Source: CAYFKJ01 sp964528595
Lineage (GTDB): Bacteria; Pseudomonadota; Alphaproteobacteria; UBA2966
Direction of reading: 5' to 3'
DNA: 64,000 nucleotides
NCBI GenBank assembly: GCA_964528595.1
Contig: CAZGTM010000011.1
Span: 1 to 64,000 of the forward strand
This document shows, in pieces, positions 1 through 8,565 of the stretch. Below the pieces are notes generated by a model. The model ran no database searches, was not told the origin of the DNA, and worked only from the letters and a program-made list of their open reading frames with translations. The position numbers and the translations under genes were made by a program. Numbering within the stretch: position 1 is the first letter of the stretch; every line of letters starts with the position of its first letter.

Positions 1-525
1 ATAATCTCCATCTCAGGGCATCGATTAACGAGTTCATCTGGGAAATGGGGGCTTAGATATCATTTTGAGATCGCCAACGTATTAACTGGCAATCGTCTTT
101 GGGTTGGATCTCACTGCATCCTAAAATTTGGGATGTCTGTTTTTGAAGACGATCAAAAATTGTCTCCGTCCGATGCCAAGAAGAAGTTGAAGCGGCTGGA
201 AAATCAGATGCGTCAAGATTCGTGTCTAAGGGCGTTGGAAAGCTTGAGTAAATACGAAAACAACGAAATCTTGAGAAATGCTCTCACGTACTACAAAAAG
301 AACAAATATCTGACTCCAAGGTATGCATTTGTCGTTTTCTGGAAGCTGGGTGAAGGAAAAATTGATCACAAGCCTTCATTTTTTAAGATCAGCTTGAGGC
401 GCGACAAATACAAAGAGGATTTGGAAAATATGCAAACCGACCGTGTCCATCTCATATGGCCGGCACTGACTTCTTCACAAAGGAAATTAGCGGAAAGCTA
501 CGGGCACAACCCGCCTCGAACTTAG
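1..525 (+). CDS. partial hypothetical protein, AT-rich
   Basis: The frame is open from base 1 to the TAG at 523-525, so this is the 3' part (about 174 residues) of a gene starting outside the window. The visible part has a stretch reading RYHFEIANVLTG followed by LWVGSHCILKF, then a charged, lysine-rich helical region. I do not recognise a family with confidence. Base composition is much AT-richer than in the genes that follow, and codon choice differs (AAA, TTT and GAT are common), which suggests recent transfer. An internal ATG at 133 could be read as a start, but the open, similar-looking sequence before it argues against that. No neighbour gives a functional clue. Confidence 0.55.
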   Translation: MISISGHRLTSSSGKWGLRYHFEIANVLTGNRLWVGSHCILKFGMSVFEDDQKLSPSDAKKKLKRLENQMRQDSCLRALESLSKYENNEILRNALTYYKKNKYLTPRYAFVVFWKLGEGKIDHKPSFFKISLRRDKYKEDLENMQTDRVHLIWPALTSSQRKLAESYGHNPPRT

Positions 526-550
526 ATTGATCAGCCGAAAAACGATCACC

Positions 551-1384
551 CTACTCACCCATCTGCAGCAAAAGGCCGTGACGGCGAGCGCTGTGGAAGA
601 AGCCCAGGAAGGCCGCCGCCCCGCCCAGCAGGTAGAGCACGTTGAGCGCGCTGGCGGTGAGCATCATGTCCGGCCGGTAGGCGCCGTCGACCAGGATCGC
701 CCGCATGCCTTCGAAAACGTGGGAGGACGGCAGCGCCAGGGCGACCGGCTGCAGCCAGTCGGGCAGGGTCGCGATGGGATAATAGATGCCGCTTAACGGC
801 GCCAGCGCGAAGATGGCGACCCAGGCGAGGCTTTCCGCGCCCAGGCCCCAGCGCAGCACGAGGCCGGCGACCACCAGGCCGACGGCCCAGCCCATGACCA
901 GCAAGTTGAAGAAAAAACCGATCAGCGGCAAGCCGAGGGAGTAGACCGAAAAGCCGAAGAACCACATGGCCAGCAGGGTCGCCGGCAACAGGCCGATCGA
1001 GGTGCGGATCAGGCTCATGGTGGTCAGCGCCAGGATCATCTCATAAGGCCGCAGCGGGCTGACGAACAGGTGGCCGAGGTTGCGCGACCACATTTCCTCG
1101 AAGAACGAGACCGAAACGCCGAGCTGGCCGCGGAACATCACGTCCCACAGCAGCACCGCCGACAGCAGCACGCCGAAGGCCTGGGCGATGAAGGTCGAGT
1201 TCGAGGCCAGGAACTGGGTGATGAAGCCCCACATGATCATCTGCACGGTGGGCCAGTAGGCGAGCTCCAGCAGCCGCGGCCACGAGCCCCGCATCAGGTA
1301 GATGTAACGCAGCGCCAGCGCGCCGACGCGGCGCGGACTGAGGGCGGGATTGGGCGGGCTGGCGGGGGTCTGGAGATCCGTCAT
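551..1384 (-). CDS. ABC-2 type transporter permease
   Basis: A 277-residue integral membrane protein with about six hydrophobic segments and the layout of ABC-2 permeases (NodJ/YadH-like exporters): a cytoplasmic N-terminus, then TM helices with a conserved PLSGIYYPI stretch before the last segments. It should form the membrane channel for the ATPase encoded just upstream on the same strand, whose stop overlaps this start by four bases (ATGA). The substrate cannot be told from sequence; this family exports polysaccharides, drugs or lipids. Length is normal for the family. The gene ends about 25 bases from the AT-rich partial gene. Confidence 0.85.
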   Translation of the reverse strand: MTDLQTPASPPNPALSPRRVGALALRYIYLMRGSWPRLLELAYWPTVQMIMWGFITQFLASNSTFIAQAFGVLLSAVLLWDVMFRGQLGVSVSFFEEMWSRNLGHLFVSPLRPYEMILALTTMSLIRTSIGLLPATLLAMWFFGFSVYSLGLPLIGFFFNLLVMGWAVGLVVAGLVLRWGLGAESLAWVAIFALAPLSGIYYPIATLPDWLQPVALALPSSHVFEGMRAILVDGAYRPDMMLTASALNVLYLLGGAAAFLGFFHSARRHGLLLQMGE

Positions 1385-2139
1385 TGCGCCGCCGTCCGGT
1401 CTTCATCGTGGCGCGAGCGCGCGATATCCAGGAACACTTCCTCCATATTGGCGCGGCCGTAGCGTTCGAGCAGCTCGGTCGGCGAGCCCCGGTCGACCAG
1501 CTGACCGGCCTTCAGCATCAGCACGTCGTCGCACAAACGCTCCACCTCCGCCATGTTGTGGGAGGCCAGCAGGATGGTGGCGCCCGTGCGGTCGCGATAA
1601 TCGGCCAGATAGCCCCGCACCCAGTCCGCCGTATCGGGATCGAGCGAGGCCGTCGGCTCGTCGAGCAACAGGAGCTCCGGCTCGTTGATCAGCGCCTTGG
1701 CCAGGGCCACGCGGGTTTTCTGCCCCGCCGACAGCTTGCCGTAGGGCCGGTCGATGAAGGCGCCGAGGTCGAGGGCGTCGGCCAGCCGCTCGAGGCGCGC
1801 CGACAGTTTGTCGAGGTGGTAGAGGTGACCGTAGACGCGCAGGTTCTGGCGCACCGTCAGGCGCGCCGGCAGATCGACGTAAGGCGACGAGAAATTCATT
1901 TTCGGCAGCACGTCGTGGCGCCTGCGCAGCATGTCGCAGCCAAGCACCTCGATGCGGCCCGAAGTGGGCAGCAACAATCCCAGCAACATGGCGATGGTGG
2001 TCGTCTTGCCGGCGCCGTTTCCGCCAAGCAGCGCGGTGGTGCCGCCCAGGCGCACGCTGAAGCTGAGCGCCTCGACGGCGACGACCTCGCCGTAGGTTTT
2101 GTTCAGGTCAGAAACGCTGATGGCATGCTCGATATTCAC
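1381..2139 (-). CDS. ABC transporter ATP-binding protein
   Basis: A 252-residue soluble ATPase. Walker A is GGNGAGKTTT (about residues 38-47), the signature motif is LSAGQKTRVALAKAL, Walker B is LLLLDEPTASLD, and the switch histidine is in LLASHNMAEVERL. It belongs to the ABC-2 exporter class (CcmA/NatA/DrrA-like) and energises the permease that follows with a four-base overlap. The pair is a two-gene operon read away from regB. Its substrate is unknown. Confidence 0.88.
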   Translation of the reverse strand: MNIEHAISVSDLNKTYGEVVAVEALSFSVRLGGTTALLGGNGAGKTTTIAMLLGLLLPTSGRIEVLGCDMLRRRHDVLPKMNFSSPYVDLPARLTVRQNLRVYGHLYHLDKLSARLERLADALDLGAFIDRPYGKLSAGQKTRVALAKALINEPELLLLDEPTASLDPDTADWVRGYLADYRDRTGATILLASHNMAEVERLCDDVLMLKAGQLVDRGSPTELLERYGRANMEEVFLDIARSRHDEDRTAAQ

Positions 2140-2254
2140 CGCTCCAATATGGTGTGCGCCAGCAACCTTCGCCAGCTTCTTTGTTTGCGCTTGCGGGCGA
2201 TAATATGGTTGGTTCTGATTGAAACCATTATACGGAAGGTCTAAGACAGCGCCG

Positions 2255-3604
2255 ATGACAGAACAAGCTTCGGATCAGGCCGCGCCGGACGCGGCCGAAG
2301 CGGAAGACCGCGCCGCCGGAGCCGGCAACGGCGCCATGGGTGGGCCGGCGCGGGGCTGGGTGCGGCTGCAGACGCTCGTCCTGATCCGCTGGCTGGCGGT
2401 GGCCGGGCAATTGCTGGCCATTCTATCCGTTCACTACCTGATGGGCTTCAAGCTGCCCGTCGGCCTTGCGCTGGCGGCGGTCGGCGCCTCGGCGTTGCTG
2501 AACCTGGCGGTGTCTCTGCGGTATTCGCCCTCGACCCGCCTGCAGAACCGCGAAGCCGCACTTTACCTCGCCTACGATATCGTCCAGCTCGCCGCTCTGC
2601 TGTTCCTGACGGGCGGCCTGACCAACCCCTTCGCCCTGCTGTTCCTGGTGCCGGTGACGATATCGGCGACGGTCCTGAGGTTGCATTCGACGCTGTGGCT
2701 AGGCGGGGTCACCATCGCCTGCGTGACGGTTCTGGCGAACATCCATATGCCCCTGCCCTGGCCCGGCGCGCCGCTGGTTCTGCCGCGAACCTACATCTAC
2801 GGCATTTGGAGCGCCCTGATCCTCGGCATGTCGTTCATTTCCATCTACGCCTGGCGGGTGGCCGAGGAAGCCCGGCGCATGGCCGATGCCCTGGCCGAAA
2901 CCCAATTGGTGTTGTCGCGCGAGCAAAAGCTGTCGGCGCTCGGCGGCCTGGCGGCGGCGGCGGCGCACGAACTGGGCACGCCGCTCGGCACCATCGCGCT
3001 GGTGGCCAAGGAACTGGCGAACCAGCTTCCCAACGACAGCGAAATGGCGGAAGACATGGCCTTGATTTCCAGCCAGACCGAGCGCTGCCGAGAAATCCTG
3101 GGCCAATTGTCACGGACGCCGGAGGCCGAAGGCCGGGGCGGCGAATTCAGCCACGTCAGCTTCGTCGCCTTGGTGCGGGAGGCCGCCGAGCCCCACGAGG
3201 GCGGCGACATCGATATTCAGGTCGCGGCGATCGGAGACGGCCTGCCGCCCCACGTGCCCCGCCATCCGGAGATCATCCACGGCCTGGGTAACTTCGTCGA
3301 GAACGCCGTCGATTTCGCCCGCAACCGGGTTGTCATCGTGGCCAACTGGGAGGACGAGGACCTCACCATCGAAATAATCGACGACGGTCCCGGCTTTTCC
3401 GGCGATATCCTGGGCGCCCTGGGTGAACCGTACGTCACCAGCCGACGGTTGTCCGACGACGGCGGCGGCGGCATGGGGCTCGGTGTGTTCATCGCCAAGA
3501 CGCTGTTGGAACGCACCGGCGCGTCCGTCGAATTTCGCAACCAGCGTGGCGGCGGCGCGAAAGTTGTCATATCATGGCCCCGGCTCGATGCGATGAAGGG
3601 ATAG
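2255..3604 (+). CDS. regB: redox-sensing membrane histidine kinase RegB/PrrB/ActS
   Basis: A 449-residue sensor kinase with about six N-terminal membrane segments. The quinone-site motif GGLTNPF lies in the loop region, the phospho-acceptor box is AAAHELGTPLGTI (His near residue 238), and a Cys sits in SSQTERCREIL near residue 278, at the position of the redox-active Cys of RegB. The ATPase domain has the N box (NFVENAVDFA) and a G box (DDGPGFSG, GGGMGLGVFI). The family senses quinone pool and redox state and phosphorylates RegA; in alphaproteobacteria it controls respiration, denitrification and photosynthesis. ATG at 2255 is preferred over a TTG 36 bases upstream. RegA follows after 3 bases. 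Confidence 0.92.
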   Translation: MTEQASDQAAPDAAEAEDRAAGAGNGAMGGPARGWVRLQTLVLIRWLAVAGQLLAILSVHYLMGFKLPVGLALAAVGASALLNLAVSLRYSPSTRLQNREAALYLAYDIVQLAALLFLTGGLTNPFALLFLVPVTISATVLRLHSTLWLGGVTIACVTVLANIHMPLPWPGAPLVLPRTYIYGIWSALILGMSFISIYAWRVAEEARRMADALAETQLVLSREQKLSALGGLAAAAAHELGTPLGTIALVAKELANQLPNDSEMAEDMALISSQTERCREILGQLSRTPEAEGRGGEFSHVSFVALVREAAEPHEGGDIDIQVAAIGDGLPPHVPRHPEIIHGLGNFVENAVDFARNRVVIVANWEDEDLTIEIIDDGPGFSGDILGALGEPYVTSRRLSDDGGGGMGLGVFIAKTLLERTGASVEFRNQRGGGAKVVISWPRLDAMKG

Positions 3605-3607
3605 ACA

Positions 3608-4201
3608 ATGACCAAGGAAGACGGCGGCGCCCCCGCCGGCTCGGAAACGGCGGACGCGGACGCAGCGGGCGAGGTGGAACGCACCGTGCTGATCGTCGAC
3701 GACGACGAGCCTTTCCGTAAACGCCTGGCCCTTGCGATGGAACGCCGGGGTTTCGAGGTATCCGCCGCCGAAGGCGTGGCTGAGGCGGTGGAAATCGCCA
3801 AACAAAATCCGCCGGCGTTCGCCGTGGTGGATCTGAAATTGATGGATGGCAGCGGTCTCGACATCGTGCCGGAACTTCGCGCGGCGCGGGACGACATGCG
3901 CATTGTCATGTTGACGGGTTACGGCAACATCGCGACGGCCGTGGCGGCGGTTAAATCCGGCGCGGTCGACTATCTCGCCAAGCCGGCGGACGCGGACGAG
4001 ATCGAAGCGGCTTTACTGGCCAAGCCCGAAGGCCATCCCGACCCGCCGGAACGGCCGATGTCGGCCGACCGCGTACGCTGGGAACACATCCAACGAGTGT
4101 TCGAGCTCTGTGATCGCAACGTTTCGGAAACGGCGCGTCGGCTCAACATGCACCGGCGCACCCTGCAGCGCATCCTGGCCAAGCATTCGCCCCGCGAGTA
4201 G
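3608..4201 (+). CDS. regA: response regulator RegA/PrrA/ActR
   Basis: A 197-residue two-domain regulator. The receiver domain (about residues 27-145) has the acidic pair in LIVDDDEPF, the phospho-Asp in AVVDLKLMDGSGLD, the conserved Thr in MLTGYGNI and Lys in YLAKPAD. A short linker leads to a Fis-type helix-turn-helix, NVSETARRLNMHRRTLQRIL, the very conserved RegA DNA-binding segment. It is co-transcribed with regB three bases upstream. The N-terminal extension of about 25 residues is acidic and poorly conserved. It is a plausible global activator of the denitrification genes in this window, by analogy with RegA in other alphaproteobacteria. Confidence 0.93.
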   Translation: MTKEDGGAPAGSETADADAAGEVERTVLIVDDDEPFRKRLALAMERRGFEVSAAEGVAEAVEIAKQNPPAFAVVDLKLMDGSGLDIVPELRAARDDMRIVMLTGYGNIATAVAAVKSGAVDYLAKPADADEIEAALLAKPEGHPDPPERPMSADRVRWEHIQRVFELCDRNVSETARRLNMHRRTLQRILAKHSPRE

Positions 4202-4231
4202 GGCCTTCGGCGAATTCCGGCTGGACCGGCA

Positions 4232-5500
4232 TCAGGCCACGGTGGTCTGGCCTTTTTGCGAACTCAGCAATTGGTCGATGTAGCGGCCCTGGAACAGCGA
4301 AATACCCAGGGACTGGCCGAAGGCGACGGCGTCCTCGTCGTCGACGCGGCACAGAATGACGCGGGCCGCGCCCGCCTGCGCCACGGATTTGCGGATCTTC
4401 TCGCAACGCGCATCCTGGCCCTCGTCGCTCAGATCGGGTGCCCAGTACATCTTTTTCAGATCGACGCCCAGGTCTTCGCGGTTGACCAGGGGAAAGGTGA
4501 GATGGGTCAGGCCGTCGACGCAAAACCGGTAGCCGCGATCGTGAATGAACTCGCGGGCGAACATATAAGCGCCCATGTCGCTGAAGATATCGGCGGTCTG
4601 CAGCTCAAACACCACTGCTTTCTTGGTGGCCGCCCTGAGTTGCATATCGAAGGCGAGAAACTCCGGCGATAGCAGCGTCGAGACGTTGACGTTCAGGCTG
4701 AAGGCGCGCTCCAGGTCGGATTTCATGTCCGGCAGGGCGGCGAGCACGCGTTTATCGAGGCTTTGGGTCAACCGCTGGAACAGCGAACTGTCGGCGAACA
4801 GATCGACGCCCGGCATGAGTTGGCGCTTCAACTCGGCCATGGCGATGAAAAGCTCGTTGAAGACCAGTTTCGGCTCGTTCCCCGGGATGACCGCGCAAAT
4901 GGGCTGGCGCCGGATCAGGCCGCGGATATCCATGCGGCCCAGCGCTTCCTCCAGCCGGCCCAACAGCTCCGGCGTCAACGGACCCGTGGTTTCCTGCGGG
5001 CGGGCGATACCGACGGATTGTCCGTCTTCGCCCCGGCCCTGGCGTTCGCGGTCCCGCCGCTCCTCGCTGCGGGCATAAAGCTCGTCGGCCAATTGTTTGA
5101 AGGCGTCGCGTTCGGGCGGAGTGCCGATGTCAAACCAGGTCGTGAAGCGGGCGCCGCCGCTATCGCCGGACAGGGCGACGGGGTCTTCGCTGAACAGGGC
5201 CCGAAGCTTGTCGACGACGGCCTCGATATCGCTGACCTCGGCGCCTTTGCAGGCAAACACGAAGTCGGCGTTCTCCAGTCGGAACAGGCGGCCGTCAAAT
5301 CGGCGGATCAACTGCTCAAACGACGCCGCCGCCATGCGCTGATGGTGTTCCTGTCGGTTTTGCGCCCGCAAATTCGACAGATGAATGTAGACGGCGCGCC
5401 AGCCTGTCGGGAAGCGCGACAGACGGTGGGCGTGATCGGCCAACTGCGCCTCATCGGCGCTGCGCTTCACGCTCCCAAAACTAGCTTCCGCCATGCTCAT
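4232..5500 (-). CDS. degenerate EAL-domain protein
   Basis: A 422-residue soluble protein. The C-terminal half looks like an EAL phosphodiesterase fold: NVNVSTLLSPEF, a VFELQ strand, a CVDGLTH strand and LFQGRYID near the end match the order of family motifs. The catalytic signature is eroded: there is no EAL triplet, the usual ELTE is ELQT, and the DDFG-type loop is VDGL. The N-terminal 150 residues could be a degenerate GGDEF-like domain. It is therefore more likely a c-di-GMP binding, scaffold or inactive protein than an enzyme. It converges on regA and its 3' end shares the regBA terminator. Confidence 0.6.
   Translation of the reverse strand: MSMAEASFGSVKRSADEAQLADHAHRLSRFPTGWRAVYIHLSNLRAQNRQEHHQRMAAASFEQLIRRFDGRLFRLENADFVFACKGAEVSDIEAVVDKLRALFSEDPVALSGDSGGARFTTWFDIGTPPERDAFKQLADELYARSEERRDRERQGRGEDGQSVGIARPQETTGPLTPELLGRLEEALGRMDIRGLIRRQPICAVIPGNEPKLVFNELFIAMAELKRQLMPGVDLFADSSLFQRLTQSLDKRVLAALPDMKSDLERAFSLNVNVSTLLSPEFLAFDMQLRAATKKAVVFELQTADIFSDMGAYMFAREFIHDRGYRFCVDGLTHLTFPLVNREDLGVDLKKMYWAPDLSDEGQDARCEKIRKSVAQAGAARVILCRVDDEDAVAFGQSLGISLFQGRYIDQLLSSQKGQTTVA
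4234..4257 (+). terminator. intrinsic terminator after regBA
   Basis: Six-base stem AGGCCA / TGGCCT with an 8-base loop, followed directly by five Ts. It lies 33 bases after the regA stop and overlaps the last codons of the convergent gene. Confidence 0.7.
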
Positions 5501-5684
5501 GACGCGTCCCCAATTTCCCGACCGGCATATTCAGGCATTATCATCACTGATACTCCAAGACCATTGAAGCATCGACATTTTTTTGCTTCACCCGAATATC
5601 TAAATTATCTTGCCAAATAGTGAATTGTTTCAATGATAAATTATCAAGTGCCAAATTTTTTGTGTGCCAAATTATGACGAAATC
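5501..5684. promoter_or_regulatory. AT-rich divergent intergenic region with TGCCAAAT repeats
   Basis: A 184-base AT-rich gap between the divergent EAL-type gene and the phosphatase gene. It holds three copies of TGCCAAAT (5611, 5649 and 5665; the last two are a GTGCCAAATT direct repeat 16 bases apart) and a palindrome TGATAAATTATCA at 5634-5646. It probably contains both promoters; no clear -35/-10 pair was assigned. Confidence 0.4.
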
Positions 5685-6425
5685 ATGGTGAATCCAAGCG
5701 TTCCGGACGGCTGGCGGCTGTATGCGGTCGGGGATATTCACGGCCGGGCGGACCTGCTGCGCAATCTACACGCCCGGATCGCCGCGGATAGCGAACGGCC
5801 CGATCCCGAAACCGGCGCCACCGGCCCCAACATGAGGATTATTTACCTCGGCGACTATATCGACCGGGGTGATCACAGCCGCCAGGTGGTGGAAACTCTG
5901 GTCGCCGACCGTTTGCCGGGCTTCGACCGGGTCTGCATCGGCGGCAACCACGAGCAATATCTGCTCGAGTTTCTCGAGGATCCGGAGGTGTTTTCCGCCT
6001 GGCTGTTCAATGGCGGCGACGCCACGCTGCGCAGCTACGGCGTCGAGATCGAGGATCCGGCCTTCGGACGCGAAGGCGAGGAATGGCTGCAGCGGCAGTT
6101 CCGCGAGGCCCTGCCGGACGAACACTTGATGTTCTACCGAGATCTGGTCAGCGGGCATAGCGCCGGCGATTATTTCTTTTGTCATGCCGGCGTGCGGCCC
6201 GGTATCGCCATCGATCAGCAGGTAATCCGGGATTTGACCTGGATCCGGGACGAATTTCTTCACGCGGCGACGGATTTCGGCAAGATTGTGGTGCACGGCC
6301 ATTCGGTCACCGACGACGTCGATTTTCGCGCCAACCGCATCGGCGTTGACACCGGGGCCTACAGGTCCGGCCGGCTGAGCTGCCTCGTTCTGGAAGGCGC
6401 GTCGCGCCGGGTCATCCAAACCTGA
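5685..6425 (+). CDS. PPP-family metallophosphatase (serine/threonine phosphatase-like)
   Basis: About 246 residues with the three phosphoesterase signature blocks of the PPP superfamily: GDIHGRADLL, GDYIDRGDHS and GGNHEQYLLEF, plus later histidines in FCHAGVRPG and VHGHSVTDD that complete the two-metal site. Bacterial relatives act as protein Ser/Thr phosphatases or as symmetrical dinucleotide tetraphosphatases (ApaH-like). The substrate is not certain. The start is uncertain: a GTG at 5664 inside the upstream repeat is also in frame, and neither start has a strong ribosome site. It stands alone before the heptose genes. Confidence 0.8.
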   Translation: MVNPSVPDGWRLYAVGDIHGRADLLRNLHARIAADSERPDPETGATGPNMRIIYLGDYIDRGDHSRQVVETLVADRLPGFDRVCIGGNHEQYLLEFLEDPEVFSAWLFNGGDATLRSYGVEIEDPAFGREGEEWLQRQFREALPDEHLMFYRDLVSGHSAGDYFFCHAGVRPGIAIDQQVIRDLTWIRDEFLHAATDFGKIVVHGHSVTDDVDFRANRIGVDTGAYRSGRLSCLVLEGASRRVIQT

Positions 6426-6500
6426 GGGCCTGACGCGGGCGGCGTATTCCGCTACAAGAGAAGCGGAAATTTTGCTTGATCACGATTTTTGGGGCGGCGG

Positions 6501-7085
6501 ATGGATGTTGCGGCGTTTTTAGGCGGGGAATTCAAGGCCCATCAGGAGGTGGCGGCCTCGACCCTCGATGCGGTCGCCGAGCCGTTTGAAGCGCTGCTCG
6601 GCGCCTGCGTCGCGTCCTTCCGGGCGGGCGGTAAGATCCTCTTTCTCGGCAACGGCGGCAGTGCCGCCGACGCCCAACACCTGGCCACCGAACTGGTGGT
6701 GCGGTTCCGCCGCGACCGCGAGCCCATCGCCGCCCTGGCGCTGACCACCGACAGCTCGCTGTTGACGGCCGCCGGAAACGATCTGGGCTACGACAATGTT
6801 TTTGCCCGCCAAGTTCAGGCCCTGGCGACCGACGCCGATGTCGTCATCGGCATTTCGACCTCCGGCAACAGCGAAAACGTCGTGCGCGCGCTGGCCGCGG
6901 CCCGGGCCATCGGGGCGGTTGCCGCGGCCTTCACGGGCGACGGCGGCGGCCGGCTCTCCACCGTGGCCGATCCCCTGATCGCCATACCCGCAACGGACAC
7001 CGCGCGGATCCAGGAAATGCACATCGCCGTCGGGCATATGCTGTGCGCCGCCCTGGAAACCGAGCTTGGCCTGGTGTCGGAATAG
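6501..7085 (+). CDS. gmhA: D-sedoheptulose 7-phosphate isomerase
   Basis: A 194-residue SIS-domain protein catalysing the first step of ADP-heptose synthesis, sedoheptulose 7-phosphate to D-glycero-manno-heptose 7-phosphate, for LPS inner core. The phosphate-binding motif FLGNGGSAADAQHLATEL, a second SIS motif GISTSGNSENV, and an active-site His near the end (EMHIAVGHMLC) are present. Length is typical. ATG at 6501 follows a GGGGCGGCGG purine-rich stretch. It is the first gene of gmhA-hldE-hldD; the next start lies 4 bases after its stop. Confidence 0.92.
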   Translation: MDVAAFLGGEFKAHQEVAASTLDAVAEPFEALLGACVASFRAGGKILFLGNGGSAADAQHLATELVVRFRRDREPIAALALTTDSSLLTAAGNDLGYDNVFARQVQALATDADVVIGISTSGNSENVVRALAAARAIGAVAAAFTGDGGGRLSTVADPLIAIPATDTARIQEMHIAVGHMLCAALETELGLVSE

Positions 7086-7089
7086 CGCG

Positions 7090-8565
7090 ATGCCCGATCA
7101 CAACACCGCCATGGACCTCATCGGCCGACTGGGCAGCGCCCGCGTCGCCGTCATCGGCGATCTCATGCTGGACCGCTACGTTTACGGCTCGGTCGAGCGG
7201 GTTTCACCCGAAGCGCCGATCCCGGTACTGGGCATCGAGCGCGATGCCGCCATGCTGGGCGGGGCCGGCAACGTGGCCCGCAATATCGCGGCGCTGGGCG
7301 CCCGGGCCGTGTTGATCGGCGTGGCCGGCGAGGATGACGCCGGCAAGGCCATCGCCGATTTGCTCGCCGGCGAAGACAACGTCGAGGCGGTTATCACGGT
7401 CTCCGCGGGACGCGCGACGTCAGTGAAAACCCGTTTTGTCGCGGCGGCTCAGCAACTCCTGCGCACCGACCGCGACGACGGGGCCGAACTGGGATCGGAA
7501 GACGCTGCCGCCGTCCGGCAATCGGCCCTGGCCGCCATCGAGGGGGCCGGCGCCGTCGTCCTGTCGGATTACGCCAAGGGCGTCCTCGGCCCCGCTTTGA
7601 TCGACGCGGTCTGCGGGGCAGCACAGGCCAAGGGCATTCCCGTCATTGCCGATCCCAAAGCGCTTGATTTCGGCCGCTACCGGGGGGCCGACATCATCAC
7701 GCCCAACCGGGCCGAACTGGCGGCGGCGAGCGGTGCGGCGGTCGAAAGCGATGAGGCGGCGGCCGAGGCGGCGCGCCGGATCATCGCGGACTGCGGCATC
7801 GGGGCGGTCCTGGCAACGCGCGGCGGCGACGGCATGACCCTGGTGGAAGGTTCCTCCGAACCACTGCACATCGCCGCCCGCGCCCGCGAAGTATTCGATG
7901 TTTCGGGTGCCGGCGATACCGTCGTCGCAGCCGTGGCGGCCGGTCTGGCCGCCGGCGCCGATCTGGCAGCGGCGGCGCAATTGGCCAATAGCGCCGCCGG
8001 CGTCGTCGTCGGCAAAGTCGGCACGGCCGTCGTTTATGCCGACGATCTCGAGGCTTCCCTGCATGCCGGTGATCTGATGGACGCCGATGCCAAGGTGGCG
8101 TCGCTCGGCCGGGCCCTCGACCGCATCGAGAAGTGGCGCCTCACGGGCGACGGCGTCGTCTTCACCAACGGCTGTTTCGACCTGATCCATCCCGGCCACG
8201 TCGCCCTTCTGGCCGAGGCCCGCGCCTGCGGCGACCGGTTGATCGTCGGCCTCAACGCCGACGTCTCCGTCCGGCGGCTCAAGGGCGACGGCCGGCCGGT
8301 GCAGGGCGAAGCGGCCCGCGCCGCCGTGCTGGCCTCGTTCGCCGCCGTCGATCTCGTGGTCATCTTCGCCGAGGACACGCCGCTCAGCCTGATCGAGGCG
8401 CTGAAGCCGGACGTTCTCGTCAAGGGCGCCGATTATGCCGAAGACGAGGTAGTCGGCGCCGAGGCCGTCAAGGCTTACGGCGGCAAGGTCGTGCTGGCCA
8501 GAATCATCGACGGCCACAGCACGACCGATACGATTTCCAGACTGAACGCCGGAGGCGCAACATGA
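7090..8565 (+). CDS. hldE: bifunctional heptose 7-phosphate kinase / heptose 1-phosphate adenylyltransferase
   Basis: A 491-residue fusion. Residues about 10-320 form a ribokinase-like kinase (GDLMLDRYVYG, GGAGNVARNIAALG, and the anion hole/catalytic Asp in DVSGAGDTV). Residues about 350-490 form a nucleotidyltransferase with FTNGCFDLIHPGHVALL (HxGH motif). The two domains carry out steps 2 and 4 of ADP-heptose synthesis. It lies between gmhA and hldD; the hldD start overlaps its stop by four bases. The dedicated phosphatase GmhB is not in the window. Confidence 0.94.
   Translation: MPDHNTAMDLIGRLGSARVAVIGDLMLDRYVYGSVERVSPEAPIPVLGIERDAAMLGGAGNVARNIAALGARAVLIGVAGEDDAGKAIADLLAGEDNVEAVITVSAGRATSVKTRFVAAAQQLLRTDRDDGAELGSEDAAAVRQSALAAIEGAGAVVLSDYAKGVLGPALIDAVCGAAQAKGIPVIADPKALDFGRYRGADIITPNRAELAAASGAAVESDEAAAEAARRIIADCGIGAVLATRGGDGMTLVEGSSEPLHIAARAREVFDVSGAGDTVVAAVAAGLAAGADLAAAAQLANSAAGVVVGKVGTAVVYADDLEASLHAGDLMDADAKVASLGRALDRIEKWRLTGDGVVFTNGCFDLIHPGHVALLAEARACGDRLIVGLNADVSVRRLKGDGRPVQGEAARAAVLASFAAVDLVVIFAEDTPLSLIEALKPDVLVKGADYAEDEVVGAEAVKAYGGKVVLARIIDGHSTTDTISRLNAGGAT

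Noticed and set aside
1384..2244. Plus-strand open frame of 286 codons opposite the ABC ATPase
   Set aside because: It is antisense to a gene with intact Walker A, signature and Walker B motifs and has no ribosome site or domain.
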